DNA of 64,000 nucleotides from Sporodiniella umbellata. Lineage: Eukaryota > Mucoromycota > Mucoromycetes > Mucorales > Rhizopodaceae. Below, piece after piece: positions 11,155 to 24,305 of the stretch. The notes under the pieces were generated by a model. The model was given only the letters and a program-made list of their open reading frames with translations, searched no databases and was not told the origin of the DNA. Positions within the stretch are counted from its first letter, which is position 1. Each line of letters opens with the position of its first letter. The stretch spans positions 99,947 to 163,946 of the forward strand of contig JAIXMR010000056.1 of assembly GCA_025677835.1 (NCBI GenBank). The letters run 5' to 3'. The position numbers and the translations under genes are program-made.

Positions 11155-14100
11155 TTTGAGACGATGAAGCTTTGGTTCATTAGTTGTTGTGAATGGTTTC
11201 CATTTTAGAACCTTAATTAAATTGCTCAGTCCACAAATACATCTGTTGTAACCAACTCCTCGAATGACGAAACTACAAATTGAAGCCCTATATTTTTCGG
11301 AGTAAGCTTTTTTGTAATTTTTCCTCGAGATTTCGTATAGAATCATTAAAAGTTAAGCCTGTACAACTCGTTTTTATTCTTGCATTACAGTCAATACAAA
11401 GATTCAACGCCAGAACCAACCAATAAGAAATGATCGCCAAGGGATCTACGGCCTGTCCTATTTTTAAAAACGGGTCTGGAACCAGTGTAAAGACAGAGTA
11501 TTGTTCTTTTTATAGTCTCATTTTGAGTCAGATATAAAAACATATATTAAGAAAGTACAGAAATTTGGCGACTTGTATTAAATTGGTTAACAGAGCTGCC
11601 ACTGTTTTTTTATAAAAAAAATTCACACCAGCCCGTATTTTACATGAAGAATAAATTACTGCTATGGACTAGACTCATTTTATGGATGCTTGTCCATTTT
11701 CAGACATAAACTAAGCCAGGGCTGCGAAATAACTCAAAAGAGTTGTAATATGTTATTCATACATACATACATATATAGCGAATAGAAGAAACAAATGAAA
11801 ATAACAATAATAATAAGAAAAGACCCAGCCATAAAACCTAGAACAAAATTATTGTACAGAATTTCAATCTAAGACCAAATCGAGAAACTTCGTGATCCTC
11901 CCTTCTTTTTTTTTTAAAAAAAAAACTGGACTTTTGCGTTCCATTTATTTGAATTCAATGAAAATACGTTCCTGTTGATCGTTTCGAAAAATTTAAAATA
12001 TCTCACATATTTATGTGATAAGTAATATCAATAATTTCTGTCTGTGGTGAGAACAAACTCTGACTGGAGTATAAATATTTTCAAGCCTCACTCCAACTTC
12101 CAAAGCAAGCTTCATTAGGTAAGTTGTGATAAAAATAAACTAAAGACTAGTATGGTAGCCAAATCTGCTGTCTAGGCGTCCTTATCGACGAGATTTTTTC
12201 TAAATACTACCAACTTTCAAATTTTCAAGCAAATACATAGTCAACTTGTCAAAAAGTCGAGACTAATCGTTAAAAGCCAAAAAAGTAAAGTATAAAAACT
12301 ATCCGATGTTAATCTTGAGAGAAATTATATACAGTAGGCATTACATGTTCATAATTTTTGCAAGACTATAAAGGGATTCTATACTAACGTTAAAGCCAAA
12401 AATTGAACACGGGTGGTATACACTGGATACGCTATCCTTATGTATGCAACAGTTAATGTTTTGTCACATGGTTGTGCTCGTGTATCATTTTATGGAGCTG
12501 ACCCTACGATAGTAATGGAGGAATACTTTAATCTTAAAAATAGAGCATGTGTATTTATAAAGACTAGTAGCTGAATGTATGCCTATACAGGAAGCTTTTG
12601 TGTATTCTAATTTAGTCTCTTTATACTTTTTTAGCGTATGTTCTTTAGAAGGTGCAGCACTAGCTTCGCTTTGTTGACTGACTGGCAGTAACATCGCTTG
12701 CTTTTAACATGTCCATATAAAGCGGAGTCCAATAATATTTTAATCTTGGACAGTATTTTAAAGATCTGGGCTTTTTTTTTTGCATAAGTAAAAGAGGTTT
12801 TTTACAGACAAAAACTTTTTTGAAAACCATTTTGAAAGTATTAAGATTGAAATACATGAGCTTCTGACCATGAACTGATGCTTTAATGAGACATCGAGAT
12901 TACTTGACTGTTGTACTACCTGTCATTTACCATTTATCCGCCATGCTGAGGAATTCTTTTCTCTTTTTACTGGACCAAAAATAGATTTGCAAGGACAGTT
13001 ATGGATTTGTAGCACCACAAGTATAGGGTACATATAAAGTTTGGCCCTCTCGAATACGAAGGATCGGCATATACTGTTCTGAGAAAAATATGCGTAGTAT
13101 TATACTTGTAATGAAATTTGAGTTCGATACAAACGTAAACTCTTTGGTCTTCAGAATATAATAGAATATTTTTATACAGCTTTTTTGTTTCTTTTATGTA
13201 TTATTTGATATTTTATTTACTGAATATAAAACGCCTGAGACCAATAGCGGCAAACACTAGATACAGTCCAATAAAATAAAGTTACTCCTTGGTAAAACAC
13301 GTTGTATAGTTCTTTAGTTTTTTTTTTTCAAGGCTTTTTGCTTTCATACTTTACAGAGATACTAATGAGCCGCTCTTCAAAAAAAACTTCTTTATTCTAA
13401 ATGCGAAATTTCACAGGTTTTCTATTGGAAATGGACTTTTATCTTCTAATAAGCATGCTTTATTGGCCCGTACAAATTCCAGTAGCATGTGTTGTTTTCT
13501 TTCTTTCATTTTTTTTTAAAAAAACTCAATTCTTTATATTCAAAAAACGAAATAAAGATACTGTATAGAAAAAAAAAGAACTTGTATTAACTTTCAAACG
13601 GCTTAAAAACTTAAGATATTTTTTCTGCTCAGAGTTGCAAGATCCTGGAATGAGGATACTTATATATAAGGTCGATATTGGTTCCTGATATTAAACAAAA
13701 AAAAGTCTGTCTAGCACTGGTTACAGAAAACAAATAAATAGTGTTTAGCGTAAAAAATATTGGCTGCTTGTCAATGAATGACACTTTGTTTATTTAACCA
13801 TACAAATTTAGCATTGCTTGAGAATCTTGGAGGTACACCCAACTACATGTAGCTAGTCTCCCTTTGGTATATAAAATTCAGCTTTTCTAAATCATACGAA
13901 GCTACTGTGTTATGAAAACAGTCAATATTTTCGTACAGTTGTCGCTCGACCAATCAAAAACATTTTCTATTAATTTCTGAAGTAAACTAAGCATTTTGAA
14001 GGCAGTTATAAATGATTTTGTATACTTGGTGGTGTTGCCAATTTATGGTTTTGGATCATTATAACTAGATACAGCTGTTCCAGTCGTGTTGGTGACAGCG

Positions 14101-15321
14101 CTGATTGCTATGGTAGACAATATTGATAAAGTTTTGCTAAGTATAACACCCAATTGCTGTATCACAAGCTCTTTTGAAACTTTAGCTTTCGTCACTCTTC
14201 CTTAAATTATCATACTATTTGTATCATTGATTTGTGTACTGTTACTATCTACATTGACAAATAATATACAAACCTCCAACATCCATAACTTTAGTATCAG
14301 GATTTTATTACTGTTAAATATACATGTGTGAACAAGCGTAGAAATGAAATAGTGCGTTTATATGAATTAAAAAATAACATTTTTGCTACTTTCTTTTTAG
14401 TAGTTTACTAATGTACAATGCATATACTGTAAATTCTTTTTTAGAGATAAAAGACTGAGCGTTCGAACATCTATACACAATTAATTGGCGACAGAACATA
14501 TGGTCTAGTTCTTTGAACTAATTCTAAGCTAAATTTTCATCCGCTATGGATTTTTAAAAGTCTAATCGATTGTTTTTATAAAAATAAACATTAGCCTTCT
14601 AACTTGAAAACAAACAACAGCAGAAGATACACCTGTGCTCTAAAAGCCTTATTTATTATCTGATGTAGTAACATAATTTTCAAAATATGAAATAGAGTGG
14701 ATACAAAAGCCGTTTTTCAAGATTATTTAATAAGTCAATATGGTATTTCTAAAGCCAATGTTGCATTGAAGGCGGTGTATATCAAACGGATACCTTCTTT
14801 TATACATGTAAACTATGGGGGATAACCAATATTTATCGTATATTTTAACTTGCGTTTAAAAAAAACGCTGCTGTGCTATTGGAACTACAACGAACGGGCA
14901 GGTACATATCAGATTAAAAAAGAGGACGTAAAAGTTGCAGAGACGGATTATTAAGTATGTATTTTTTTTTCAGTTAGATAGCTACGCATCCAAGAGTCTA
15001 GACTTACAAGTACTTGTGTTTAGTACTGGCCGACTCTTCCCACTAAAATACTACCAAGCTGAGCTTCGTAATCCTTTATACAAATCTTGTTTTTTTTTGC
15101 TATAAAGCGTTCTTATGAAGCATTCTTTTTCTACTCTTTGGATTATATTGTAATTTCCAAAGCAATTAAAAAAAATGAGCAACATAGTAGCTCTATAAAC
15201 AGTGATTGATGTTTATTTTAATGATCCTTATATTGTCCAATAACAATATTTCAAAATATTGCACTACTAAATAAGCCCCAGCTTCAGACTTCCTTTTTTT
15301 TATAATCGTTGATCAGCTGAA
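11155..15321. other. 4.2-kb gene-poor AT-rich region
   Basis: No convincing gene was found on either strand. Two overlapping minus-strand open frames at 12485-12857 look like remnants of coding sequence but carry no recognisable motif. A CATA microsatellite lies near 11760. A perfect T10A10 block is at 11906-11925, and similar T/A blocks recur near 13500 and 13890. The segment probably consists of long UTR/promoter DNA plus decayed repeats. Confidence 0.5.
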
Positions 15322-16772
15322 ATGTTTCGCAGGGCTAGCAGATCATTTTCGTCCAACATCGTACAAGGGCTTGGAGTCAGAAACAGTTCGACAAAAGTAT
15401 TTCGTATGTGTTGTTGGCAATCACTAACAAACCTTAGTCAATCGGTACACATAATGGGCTTTTTCACTGGTATTGTGTCCAATTGCCATTTAACAACTTT
15501 TGATTCTTACTATTTTTTAAAAAAAACAAAGCGATGAGGCACTTGCAGTATACTTGCTTCGACAAACAAAAGAATTCAAAGAAGCCAAACTGATCCGCAC
15601 TCGAGATCCTTCTTTGTTATCAAAATGTGATGTCGTAGTAGATGTTGGGGGCGAATTTGATACAGCCCGGCTACGCTTTGATCACCATCAGGTATTATTT
15701 TAGAGTAAGTTTCGTATTCTCACGCTTTTGATAAAGGTCAGTTTCTCTGAAAGATTCGACCAATATAACGACATAAGACTAAGCGCAGCAGGCCTTGTCT
15801 ACAAGTAAAAGAATAAAAAGAAAAAAAACAAATGAAGCTGAATACCTTTAGGTATTTTGGCGAAGAAGTTATTGGTAATTTGTTGGAGCACAAATCAGAT
15901 GAATTCGACGCATCAACACTACAATTGATACACAAAAAGCTTTATAATGTAGAAAATCTTATAAGAATCTTTTTGTTCTTACACAGCTAACTTTTGATTA
16001 CAGAAATTTATCAAGGCGGTAGATGGGGTCGATAACGGAATACCAAGTTCTTCGGGAGAGACTTTGTATACAGACTATACCACAATTAGCTTCAGAGTTC
16101 GTAGACTGAATCCTCGATGGAACGAAGAAAAGAATATGGCTATAGAGAATGTAAATTGGTTTTCAAAGTTACAATTCGGTACAAAGCCTTAACGTCATAA
16201 ACCTAGGAACGATTTGAGAGAGCATCTGCACTAGTAGGAGACGAATTTAACCAGAGCCTACATGAGATAGTATACAGCTGGCTCCCAGCTAAAAAATTGG
16301 TTGAAGAAGGATTCGAAAACAGATACACACATCACAACTCGGGAAAAGTTGTAGTTTTTGAGCAAATTTGTCCTTGGTATGAACATTTATCGAGTTTAAA
16401 TGCAAATTCAATATTGTATACAGTATATCCTATAAATGAAAATGACTGGAGAGTACAATGCGTAAAAAAACAAGGCTCTACGTTTGAAAGTAAGCGCCCT
16501 TTACCTAAATCGTAAGTTGTACGAATTACAATTTCATTACAACAAGCTAATCGCAGCCTAGTTGGAGAGGGCTTTCACAAGATGACTTGAGAAAAATCAC
16601 ATCTTTAAAATCGGCAATATTTGTTCATGCCTCAGGGTAATACAGTTAGACTATTATAGAGATTCTAGTAAAACTAAAACAGCTCATGAATAGTTTCATT
16701 GGAGGTTGTGGCAACTATGAAGACGCTATAAAAATGGCAGATATGGCTTTGAAGTACGAGCAAACATTTTAG
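15322..16772 (+). CDS. MYG1: MYG1-family (UPF0160) nuclease
   Basis: Nine exons: 15322..15396, 15438..15469, 15532..15691, 15737..15804, 15852..15948, 16004..16150, 16207..16511, 16562..16636, 16694..16772, giving 345 residues, the usual family size. The N-terminus [16 protein letters not shown] resembles a mitochondrial presequence. Splicing restores the family signature [20 protein letters not shown]. It is followed by [11 protein letters not shown] and RFDHHQ (DHH-like metal site), then [23 protein letters not shown] and, near the C-terminus, FVHASGFIGG. MYG1 proteins are conserved nucleases implicated in RNA processing in nucleus and mitochondria. Exons 1-2 were set by the motif and are short; the rest is firm. 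The gene converges on the F-box gene. Confidence 0.92.
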
Positions 16773-17484
16773 AATGAAGCACGTTCTTTAAAAGACTTCT
16801 GCACCTATAGAAATAAAATAAAAATGAATTGCCAAATAGATATGAGCTTATGAACTTTTCCCCTTACACTTTACTTGACTATTGACATATAGCTTAAAGG
16901 GTACTATTATAGCCATAATTATGTCTTTATTTTTAATCACTATCAGATAAGCTAAAATCTGTACATATTTAATCAGGATAAACTGTTTATTTTACATGAA
17001 TCACCCAGCCGGATACTTTTGACAAAAGTAAACGAGCGGGAAAAACAAACAATCGTTAATAAGGGCAAAATAAAAATCAAAAGGTACTAAGCATGAAAAA
17101 TAAGAGCGCAAACAAACTACAGTTTTTTGAGAAAAATTTAAGGGCTAACTAAAAAATAGTATTCCTTGTACGTAATCAGTTCATGGTTTGGGTATCGCTT
17201 TGCTATGTACAGTTTCACAACTGAAAAACATTGAAACGGCTACATTACTCACTAGTTAGTAGATGAGAATATAAAGTGGATTGTATGCAGTTACACATTA
17301 AATAGTTACTCAGTCCTCTGTCTATATACATGTACCGAACCTTATCACAAAAGAAATCACCAATTATTATAGAAATGACAACTGAATATGTACAGGTTTC
17401 TTTTTAATGACTCAGTATTTTCTCAGTTAAACAGGAAATGAAGCAATAACGACAATTTATATACAATGAGTAGCATTTTACAGG
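16773..17484. other. Convergent 3' spacer between MYG1 and the F-box gene
   Basis: About 710 bp of AT-rich DNA with no open frame of note; it presumably contains both 3' UTRs. Confidence 0.6.
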
Positions 17485-18561
17485 TCAAACAGACGTAGCA
17501 CTACTAACGAATGTACGATTTGATGATTTTTTGGTTGATATTAGGTTTGAAACAGTATCATGAAGCATGTTTGAGAAGCTATTTAGACCATTGTTAGGAG
17601 GCATATGCTGCTGCAACAAGAGCGCAGCTCTTGTAAGATCCAAAAATATTTCCATTTTGAAATCGTTCTCTTCCAATTGCAGCTGGTAGTCTGCGTATGT
17701 CAGGCTATCTGTTTTCTGCTTTTTCTTTTTTGGATATCGATCTTGTATCTCGTTTCTCAAAAAAAAGAATTGTATCCGTTGTCTTGTTAAAATATCCAAG
17801 TCTATTATTGAGAGTAGCTCCGACTGTACTAGAGACCCGATAAAACGCACAAGAATACGGAAATTTGATCTCAACAATAAATTGTGCTGTCGAAATGCAA
17901 GTATAACACTATTTTTTGCTGAGGAAGAAGAGTCAGTATATAGTCTTCTATAATAGTGCTGATGGTATTTTGCTGAAATGTGACATAGATGTCGATTTAT
18001 GTGGTTAAGTAATAACCGGTGATGAATTTGACTTGTTGCTTCGGTTTCAAATAGCGCAGTCAAAGTTGTATACAGTGCATTGATGAATTCTGCTGCTAAT
18101 TTCCTCATTTTTTGCGACTGTGGTTTTTTTTCGGATGTGCCATTTGATATTATATCTAGCCGTGTGTCTAAAAATACGTGATCTACAACGATTCTAAGTG
18201 TTTCGTCTAGTAAGAAGTCTAGACACGCCTCCCAATTACTGAGAGATGATCTGTCAAATATCTCCACAGCCAATCTATTAGCGACGCTTTGGAGAACTGT
18301 AAGATCAGTTTTGTTTTCGCGATAGCCGTGCTGGCTGGCATAAGCCAATGCCCCATATATAAGGTAACAGTAGCTATTTAGCTCGGCTCTGCTTAAGTCG
18401 ATATGATATTTGTGTAGTATAAGCTGATTTCCTAATTTTCGGCAGTGTTGAGAGCAGCTTGACATGTACCATAGATCTGAAAAGCTCAGATGTTCTGACA
18501 CTTTTAGCAGTAAATCAAATGGCATATATAACAGCTGCTGCCTTTGAAGAAAACTTGTCAT
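17485..18561 (-). CDS. F-box protein
   Basis: Single-exon gene of 358 residues with the ATG at 18561. The N-terminus (residues about 10-47) reads as an F-box: LYMPFDLLLKVSEHLSFSDL, then WYMSSCSQHCRKLGNQLI. F-boxes bind Skp1 and recruit substrates to SCF ubiquitin ligases. The remaining 300 residues are helical-looking, without WD40, LRR or Kelch repeats that I can recognise, so the substrate is unknown. A basic patch RYPKKKKQKTDS near residue 275 could be a nuclear localisation signal. Confidence 0.75.
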   Translation of the reverse strand: MTSFLQRQQLLYMPFDLLLKVSEHLSFSDLWYMSSCSQHCRKLGNQLILHKYHIDLSRAELNSYCYLIYGALAYASQHGYRENKTDLTVLQSVANRLAVEIFDRSSLSNWEACLDFLLDETLRIVVDHVFLDTRLDIISNGTSEKKPQSQKMRKLAAEFINALYTTLTALFETEATSQIHHRLLLNHINRHLCHISAKYHQHYYRRLYTDSSSSAKNSVILAFRQHNLLLRSNFRILVRFIGSLVQSELLSIIDLDILTRQRIQFFFLRNEIQDRYPKKKKQKTDSLTYADYQLQLEENDFKMEIFLDLTRAALLLQQHMPPNNGLNSFSNMLHDTVSNLISTKKSSNRTFVSSATSV

Positions 18562-21149
18562 TGAAAATTGAAGTCAATATATAAAGGTGAAATAAATAAG
18601 TAAATAGCAAAAAACAATTTAAAAAACAAAAAGTAAAAGGGAAAATCAAAACCAAAGAAGGGCTGTATTCCAGACTTTCATTGCATAAAAAAGGTTAAAC
18701 TCTAATTGGTGGTATTTCTGGGTTTCAACCCAAAAGTTCCAGAACCCATATTTCCAATGCAAAACAGAACTGTCAGTGATAAGTAATGTATATCGGTCTT
18801 TGTAAAGATACTCAAAGCACTATATACTCTTTCCCATAAGTTCATATATGCCGACTGACTATTGTTTTTTACCAAAAACAAGGCGCCTCACTCAGTGGAA
18901 TAATAACTTAGTAAAATCAGAACAGGATACAGTCAGTATAAGTATGAGCCAGGGCATGCCATAAGACAATTTGAATTCTGCTAAAAAACACGTCAGATTT
19001 AAATTATTCTTTTCCATGAGGACTTTTTTTAAAAAAAAAGATTTATGACAAATAGTGCTATCATTGGTCACTTTGCTCGCATTGTTTGGTTTAGGGCTTT
19101 ATGTTTCAACCATAATTTGAAAATTACCTATATTGTCAACAAGAGCAAAAGTTTTGTTTACTGAAACAAGTCGAATACGTGCTGGAGAAGGGTAGAGAGT
19201 TTGATAGGTGGAGGGGTGGCCTAGCTCCTTTAGCCTTGAAACATACGTTATCCTAATGAGCAGTTGTCTCAGTAATGACATCCGTACGTTTATATCCCGT
19301 TGTTTGAGAAACACATTTCCTCATTTGTATTAGCTTATAACCACTAAATGAGATTAATATACATGGGACGCGATCCGCAAAATCTAAAGCTGGACCTACC
19401 CTTTTTTCTGTAAAAACTTTTAAAACTGATCCAATTAGGTTTGATTTTCTAAAATCTCTAGAATGAAGCAGAAGCATATCAGCCAAGCACAGTTGAAATT
19501 GTAAGCAGTCTTTGGTACCATATAATAGATTTAAAATGAAAATTCTTATACTAGCAAAGCTATATAGAGATCTTGTTTTTTTTTTTTTTTTTTTTTTTTT
19601 TTTTGGCTGTGCTGCTCATCAAGTACCAAGAAGTCCACATTTTACATTAAGCAAGTGACTCTGTACGAAATTGTCTATTGGATCGGGATCGTCAATCTGC
19701 AAAACACTATACTCACAAAACTTGAAAAAAAGTCAAACTGGTACAACGTTGATTTTCTTTAAAAACACAGCATCCTTATGGGGTACTGTTAATTTATATG
19801 AGTTATGTATACATATATATATGTATATGTATATGACCTAGTCATATGTCTACTAATTGATGGCCATATTAAGGAAATACTAAGTTCATACAGACATTTA
19901 AATATTAGAAATGAGCTCTAGAAAGAGTATTATTAAATATAGAGGCTTCATAGTTTTTCAAATGCTAATTATGTTTAAGCATGTATTTTCCAGCTACCTA
20001 GTTTTCGCTATGTTTGGACACGTAGCCTCTTATTCAAAGGATTTAAGGCATACTCCATTTTGAGTTGGTCGGGCTTTTAGAAAGCGGAAAGTAAGGGTAT
20101 ACCAGGTGAGCGAATACTCCCACAAGAAGTGTCTGTCACTTCCAACTTGACAATAATGAATACAGAGTCCACCCAAGACAAATTTTTTTATTGATCTAAG
20201 CAGTTTCTGCCTAGCTAGCATTGTATTATAGAAGAACATCCAAATTACATCTCATGTTGGTTTTGGAACGATTACAAGCATTCTACGTGAGCTAAGCGTA
20301 TAAAAGTAGCAAGGAAATCGAAGTGGGTGGTCATTGCTGTCTACAATACTTAAATTCAATCTTCATTAGTATAGCATCGTTAGTCATTGCTATTCATACC
20401 ATACAGCTGTATTTAGGTACTGACCTGTAATATGCTTTAAATGGAGATTAGTAAAAACCAGACCCAGTCTAGAGGAGGCCGGAAATTAATCTACCAATCT
20501 TTTCCTTCAAAAGCGTCAAATTAGTACACATCTTTTACTAGTATAAACCTCTACTGAAACTGTTTGTATTAAAAGGATTTGATTTGGAGTGTTCAAAGCA
20601 TAGCGCTTGTATTCAAAATAGTTAAGTAAGGGGCAAAGAGAGAAAGGCAAAAACAACTAGCTATCTTAAAATCTCCAATCAACGCTAAAGACCGTAAAGC
20701 TAGAGTATATCATTGGTTGTAATAATTTGTGACCAACAAAACACAACGCCTTGAAAAAAAAGAAGACGCTTAGTTAAAAACAAATATCACGATTCAAAGT
20801 TTGATTGCCGATTTTAATGATGTATCGACAGTTTTTTTTTATCGAAAACCAAATAACAACTTTCTTTTTTCAATAGAGGGTCAGGCGTATTACAAGTTTT
20901 TTTATAGCATTTGATCATCTATTGCTCAAAATCATTGTAATGCCCATATTGCTTAATAACCAGTATATATTTGAAGGCTAATTTGCATCAAATAATAGGC
21001 GATTCAAAAAATCTTTTTGTGAGTAGAAAGTCTAATCTAGCTCAAGGAAAGACTGTTCTCACTTAGTCAAATTAAATTTACTTGAAAATTAAGAAAAAGG
21101 CATTCCGATAGTCAGGCGGTAGTATTTCGATATGTATCCAAGCGATGAT
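18562..21149. other. Gene desert, left half, with weak traces of a LINE-like element on the minus strand
   Basis: Minus-strand open stretches at 20030-20239, 19253-19486 and 19099-19314, and on towards 18700, lie in the same direction. They are interrupted by stops, as in a decayed coding element. A block near 20150 (LLRSIKKFVLGGLC) is reminiscent of the region after the catalytic core of LINE reverse transcriptases, but no diagnostic motif is intact. A 29-nt T run sits at 19576-19604 and a TA-rich stretch near 19806. Confidence 0.3.
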
Positions 21150-21720
21150 AGCACAGGCTTCAACATCATTATTAGGTATTAATACCTTGGCCAAAGGTTG
21201 GTATATACACCGAGATAATCTTATCGAAGCCTCAATTAAAGTAGCAAAAAGCTTTCGCTACCGTTGGTATTGTTGCTAAGAAAATAAGAGTGCTGAAAGC
21301 TTTAGTACAAAGTAAGAAAACAAAGTCTAAATCCTTTATGGTTGACTGCTGAAGCCCAGATAGAAGTGATGCTGTTCCAACACAAAATAGGATAATACAC
21401 TACTTCGTAGCCCTACAGAATATGAAAAATCAAAGGGATACTATACTATAATGAACATTGTAACTGCCGAGAAAAACGATAATATTGAAAAGCAGATTAA
21501 GAAGCGCGGTTATACTTGTATATTCTATCTTAGCTTCCTGAACTGAGCCCTTGTGAGCAAGTTTAGTCAACTTACAGAAGCAAAAATAAACTAACAAGTA
21601 ATATAAGGAAACTTATTGCTCTGAAAAGTACGCAGTATGTACTGTGGTATTCTTCTAAATGTCTCAAGTTTTTTTTGGATATTCTATAGCTGAATTCAAG
21701 GATTGCTAGAGTATAAATGT
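21150..21720 (+). pseudogene. Possible decayed Tc1/mariner-type transposase C-terminus
   Basis: A plus-strand frame at about 21450-21600 reads NIEKQIKKRGYTCIFYLSFL, then continues after a stop with ALVSKFSQLTEAKIN. In DDE transposases of the Tc1/mariner group the corresponding segment is a GY.C.YLPPYSPELNPIE..W block followed by a lysine-rich helix. Spacing and order agree, but the catalytic D/E and most prolines are lost and stops interrupt the frame. Boundaries are rough and the call is tentative. Confidence 0.3.
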
Positions 21721-24305
21721 TTTACCAAAAAAAAGCGTAATATCCGTTTCTTTTTAAGCTTTTTTTTTTTTATTGTGTGCAAAGTACTTGTCACTTGGCA
21801 CACTTTTTGTTTTAATTTTTGAGCTGATATATGATTATAGGATAACCCAACACTAAGAAGAGTACGCTTTCTTTGTTTTATCTAGATTGTCAAATATAAT
21901 GCATGTTTTTAGGGCTAAAGAAGTAAAATATGATAGAGGTTAACTAAGAAAGAGGTGTTATAATTGAAATATAAATGGTTATACACGGCATTGATCTTTG
22001 GGTACTTTAGTCGGTATATTTAATGGGAGAAGCGTAGCATAACCGTCCATTTTGATCAGCCCTTTATTACCGTGTGGGCCCTTGGATTTTTGGTTGATCT
22101 TTTTGTTTGACCAGAGATATTGCTACGAGTAGTAATTATAAACCTAGTATTTAAGCAAAGGTACTAGAAATAATAGACAAAGATTAAAGCTGATTGTCGA
22201 CTAAATCTCTTCGGTTTAATCAACCCAACAAGATGGATATTCATTTTTCAGGGACTCCTGAAAGCTATTATCTGGCTTTCAGTAGGAGTTATAGACTCAA
22301 CTGTAGTGTTTCTATTTTTAGCTTCCCTTTCCCGCAGCTCTTAGGATGTTTTTCTCATGATTTTGTAACTATAGACCATGTTAATCTTTCAACCACATAC
22401 ATGTAGTCAACATAAGCTCCAATATACACAATATATACGAAAGCAGCATTATTTAAGCATTTAAAGCCCATATTTTCTATTCAGTGGTTTTATGTTATAA
22501 ACTTGATTTTCCGTTGTAGGATGTAAGATGGATTCATTATCAGTAAAAAAAAAAAAGAGTACAGCTGCCGAAAAAAGTCTATTCGAACAGGTTTAATCTT
22601 TAAAAAACAAGCATAAAAAGCTCAAAACAATATATAGAAAAACAAACCTCTGTTTTTGACAAAACATTATCGTATTACTGATCAGGTCTAGTGCTTAGTA
22701 AGTAATTTGAAAAAGGATCAAACCAATCACGCAAATAAAAACATCCTTTCTTAAAAGGAATAGAAAAATAGTCTATCTAGTTTTAGCATTTGCATTTTTG
22801 AATTTTTCTTTTTCAATTGTTCCATTTTAAAGTAAAACAACATGTGTCCTTTTGATAAAATACAGCCATCTCCAATTTTGTTTTGTTTGTCTTATGTCTA
22901 TAGATTTCTTTTTTCGTCCAATAAACCCCCTAGTCTGTTCATACTATACATTGGTTGTTGGTCGTTTTTTTTTTCTTTTTTTCTTTTTGAAAATAATTAA
23001 ATAAAGTAATGGCACTAATTACATTTTCTCTGTATACTGGGATAGAATTTGAATAGTATGTTCAGAATTCATGTTACACATACAAGAAAAACAAAACTGT
23101 ACAGCGTTTTGCTAGGATCTAGCAAAAACAGTTATATCAGAAAGTACGTGTCTCAGTTTTTCAAGTAAGCAAAAGATTTTTGGCGAATACAAAAAGTGTA
23201 CATGAAAAACAACGCTTTTTGGTTTGTTTTCTGGTTGTTTCTACAGGCAGCTTTCACAAACTCTGTTTTTCTTCAGAATGCCAAATACCTATGTAAGCAT
23301 GAAGTAACAGTTATAATGCCCTGTTTGTGTGCTATTTTTCCTTATATAGTTGTTAACAAAGCCTTGTTAAAACCTTCCGTATTATTTAGATAGAAATCCA
23401 TGGATTCTTATTTTTACTTATAACGCAAATCGCCATAGGTTCTTCTGAGCACGAGTGTAGATTGATTAATTGTTTTGAAACGAAACCATGATATCTCGTT
23501 TGCAACTACTATGCGTTAAGCTTCTTTTGTCCGCTACTATTATTTTTACCCTTTCTATTTTTTTAAAAGAAACAAAGCAAAACATAATTATAACACAGTG
23601 TTTACTTGATATAAGGATAACAAAGCTTTCATAGTTAAAGATATATTTGGTTGCCAAAAATATCTACTGTTTTATAACAAGCAAACCCTAGTTTTTGTTC
23701 AAGTCTAAAGTCCGATTTTTCTATAAAACCTTTGTGGAAGCAAATAATGAAAGTTGGTGTACAAAATTGAATATCTATCGCCGCAAAACTTACCGCCGTG
23801 GAACTGTCATATCCGGTGAGGTATTTTTTAACCAGGTTGAAGGAAAACAAAAGGGCTCAATCAACTAAAAAGTTGCGGTTTGCAATGTAAGCGGTAAGGC
23901 TAGTAACTGAATAATTAAAAATCCTCTCCTTTTTTTTTTTTTACTTTTTTGACATCTTTGCGTACTTTTTCCTATTATTGTGTTTATAGATTTACCAAAG
24001 ATAAGGCACCACTTCCTCTTTGTAAAAGCTTCTTCTACTGTCTTTACGCATAATTACTAAACGTGAAAGAGAAACGAAAAGCGTGGATTTCATAAGGCTT
24101 GACAAAATAGAAAAAATAAGTATGGTATTGTTTATTGTCGATCTTTTCGAGTAAAGGTTACGAACAATTAAAGTCAACTACAAAAAGTCCGCATCTCTTT
24201 ACACAAGAAAAATAAAATAAAAATAAACTTTCTCTATCGCTTCTTTTTCTTCTTCAAACCTGGTTTCCTTTTTTTTTATATATATAGTTGTAAATACGTA
24301 TATAC
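21721..24305. other. Gene desert, right half, and PMR1 promoter
   Basis: No gene recognised. Short frames at 22194-22406, 23196-23393 and 23466-23850 have no motif. The last ~120 bp before 24306 are pyrimidine-rich (CTTTCTCTATCGCTTC type) with a TATATATA stretch at about 24279, consistent with a promoter/leader. Confidence 0.45.

Noticed and set aside
12485..12857. Two overlapping minus-strand frames as a small gene
   Set aside because: No conserved motif, no splice logic joining them and no start context; could be a relic but unsupported.
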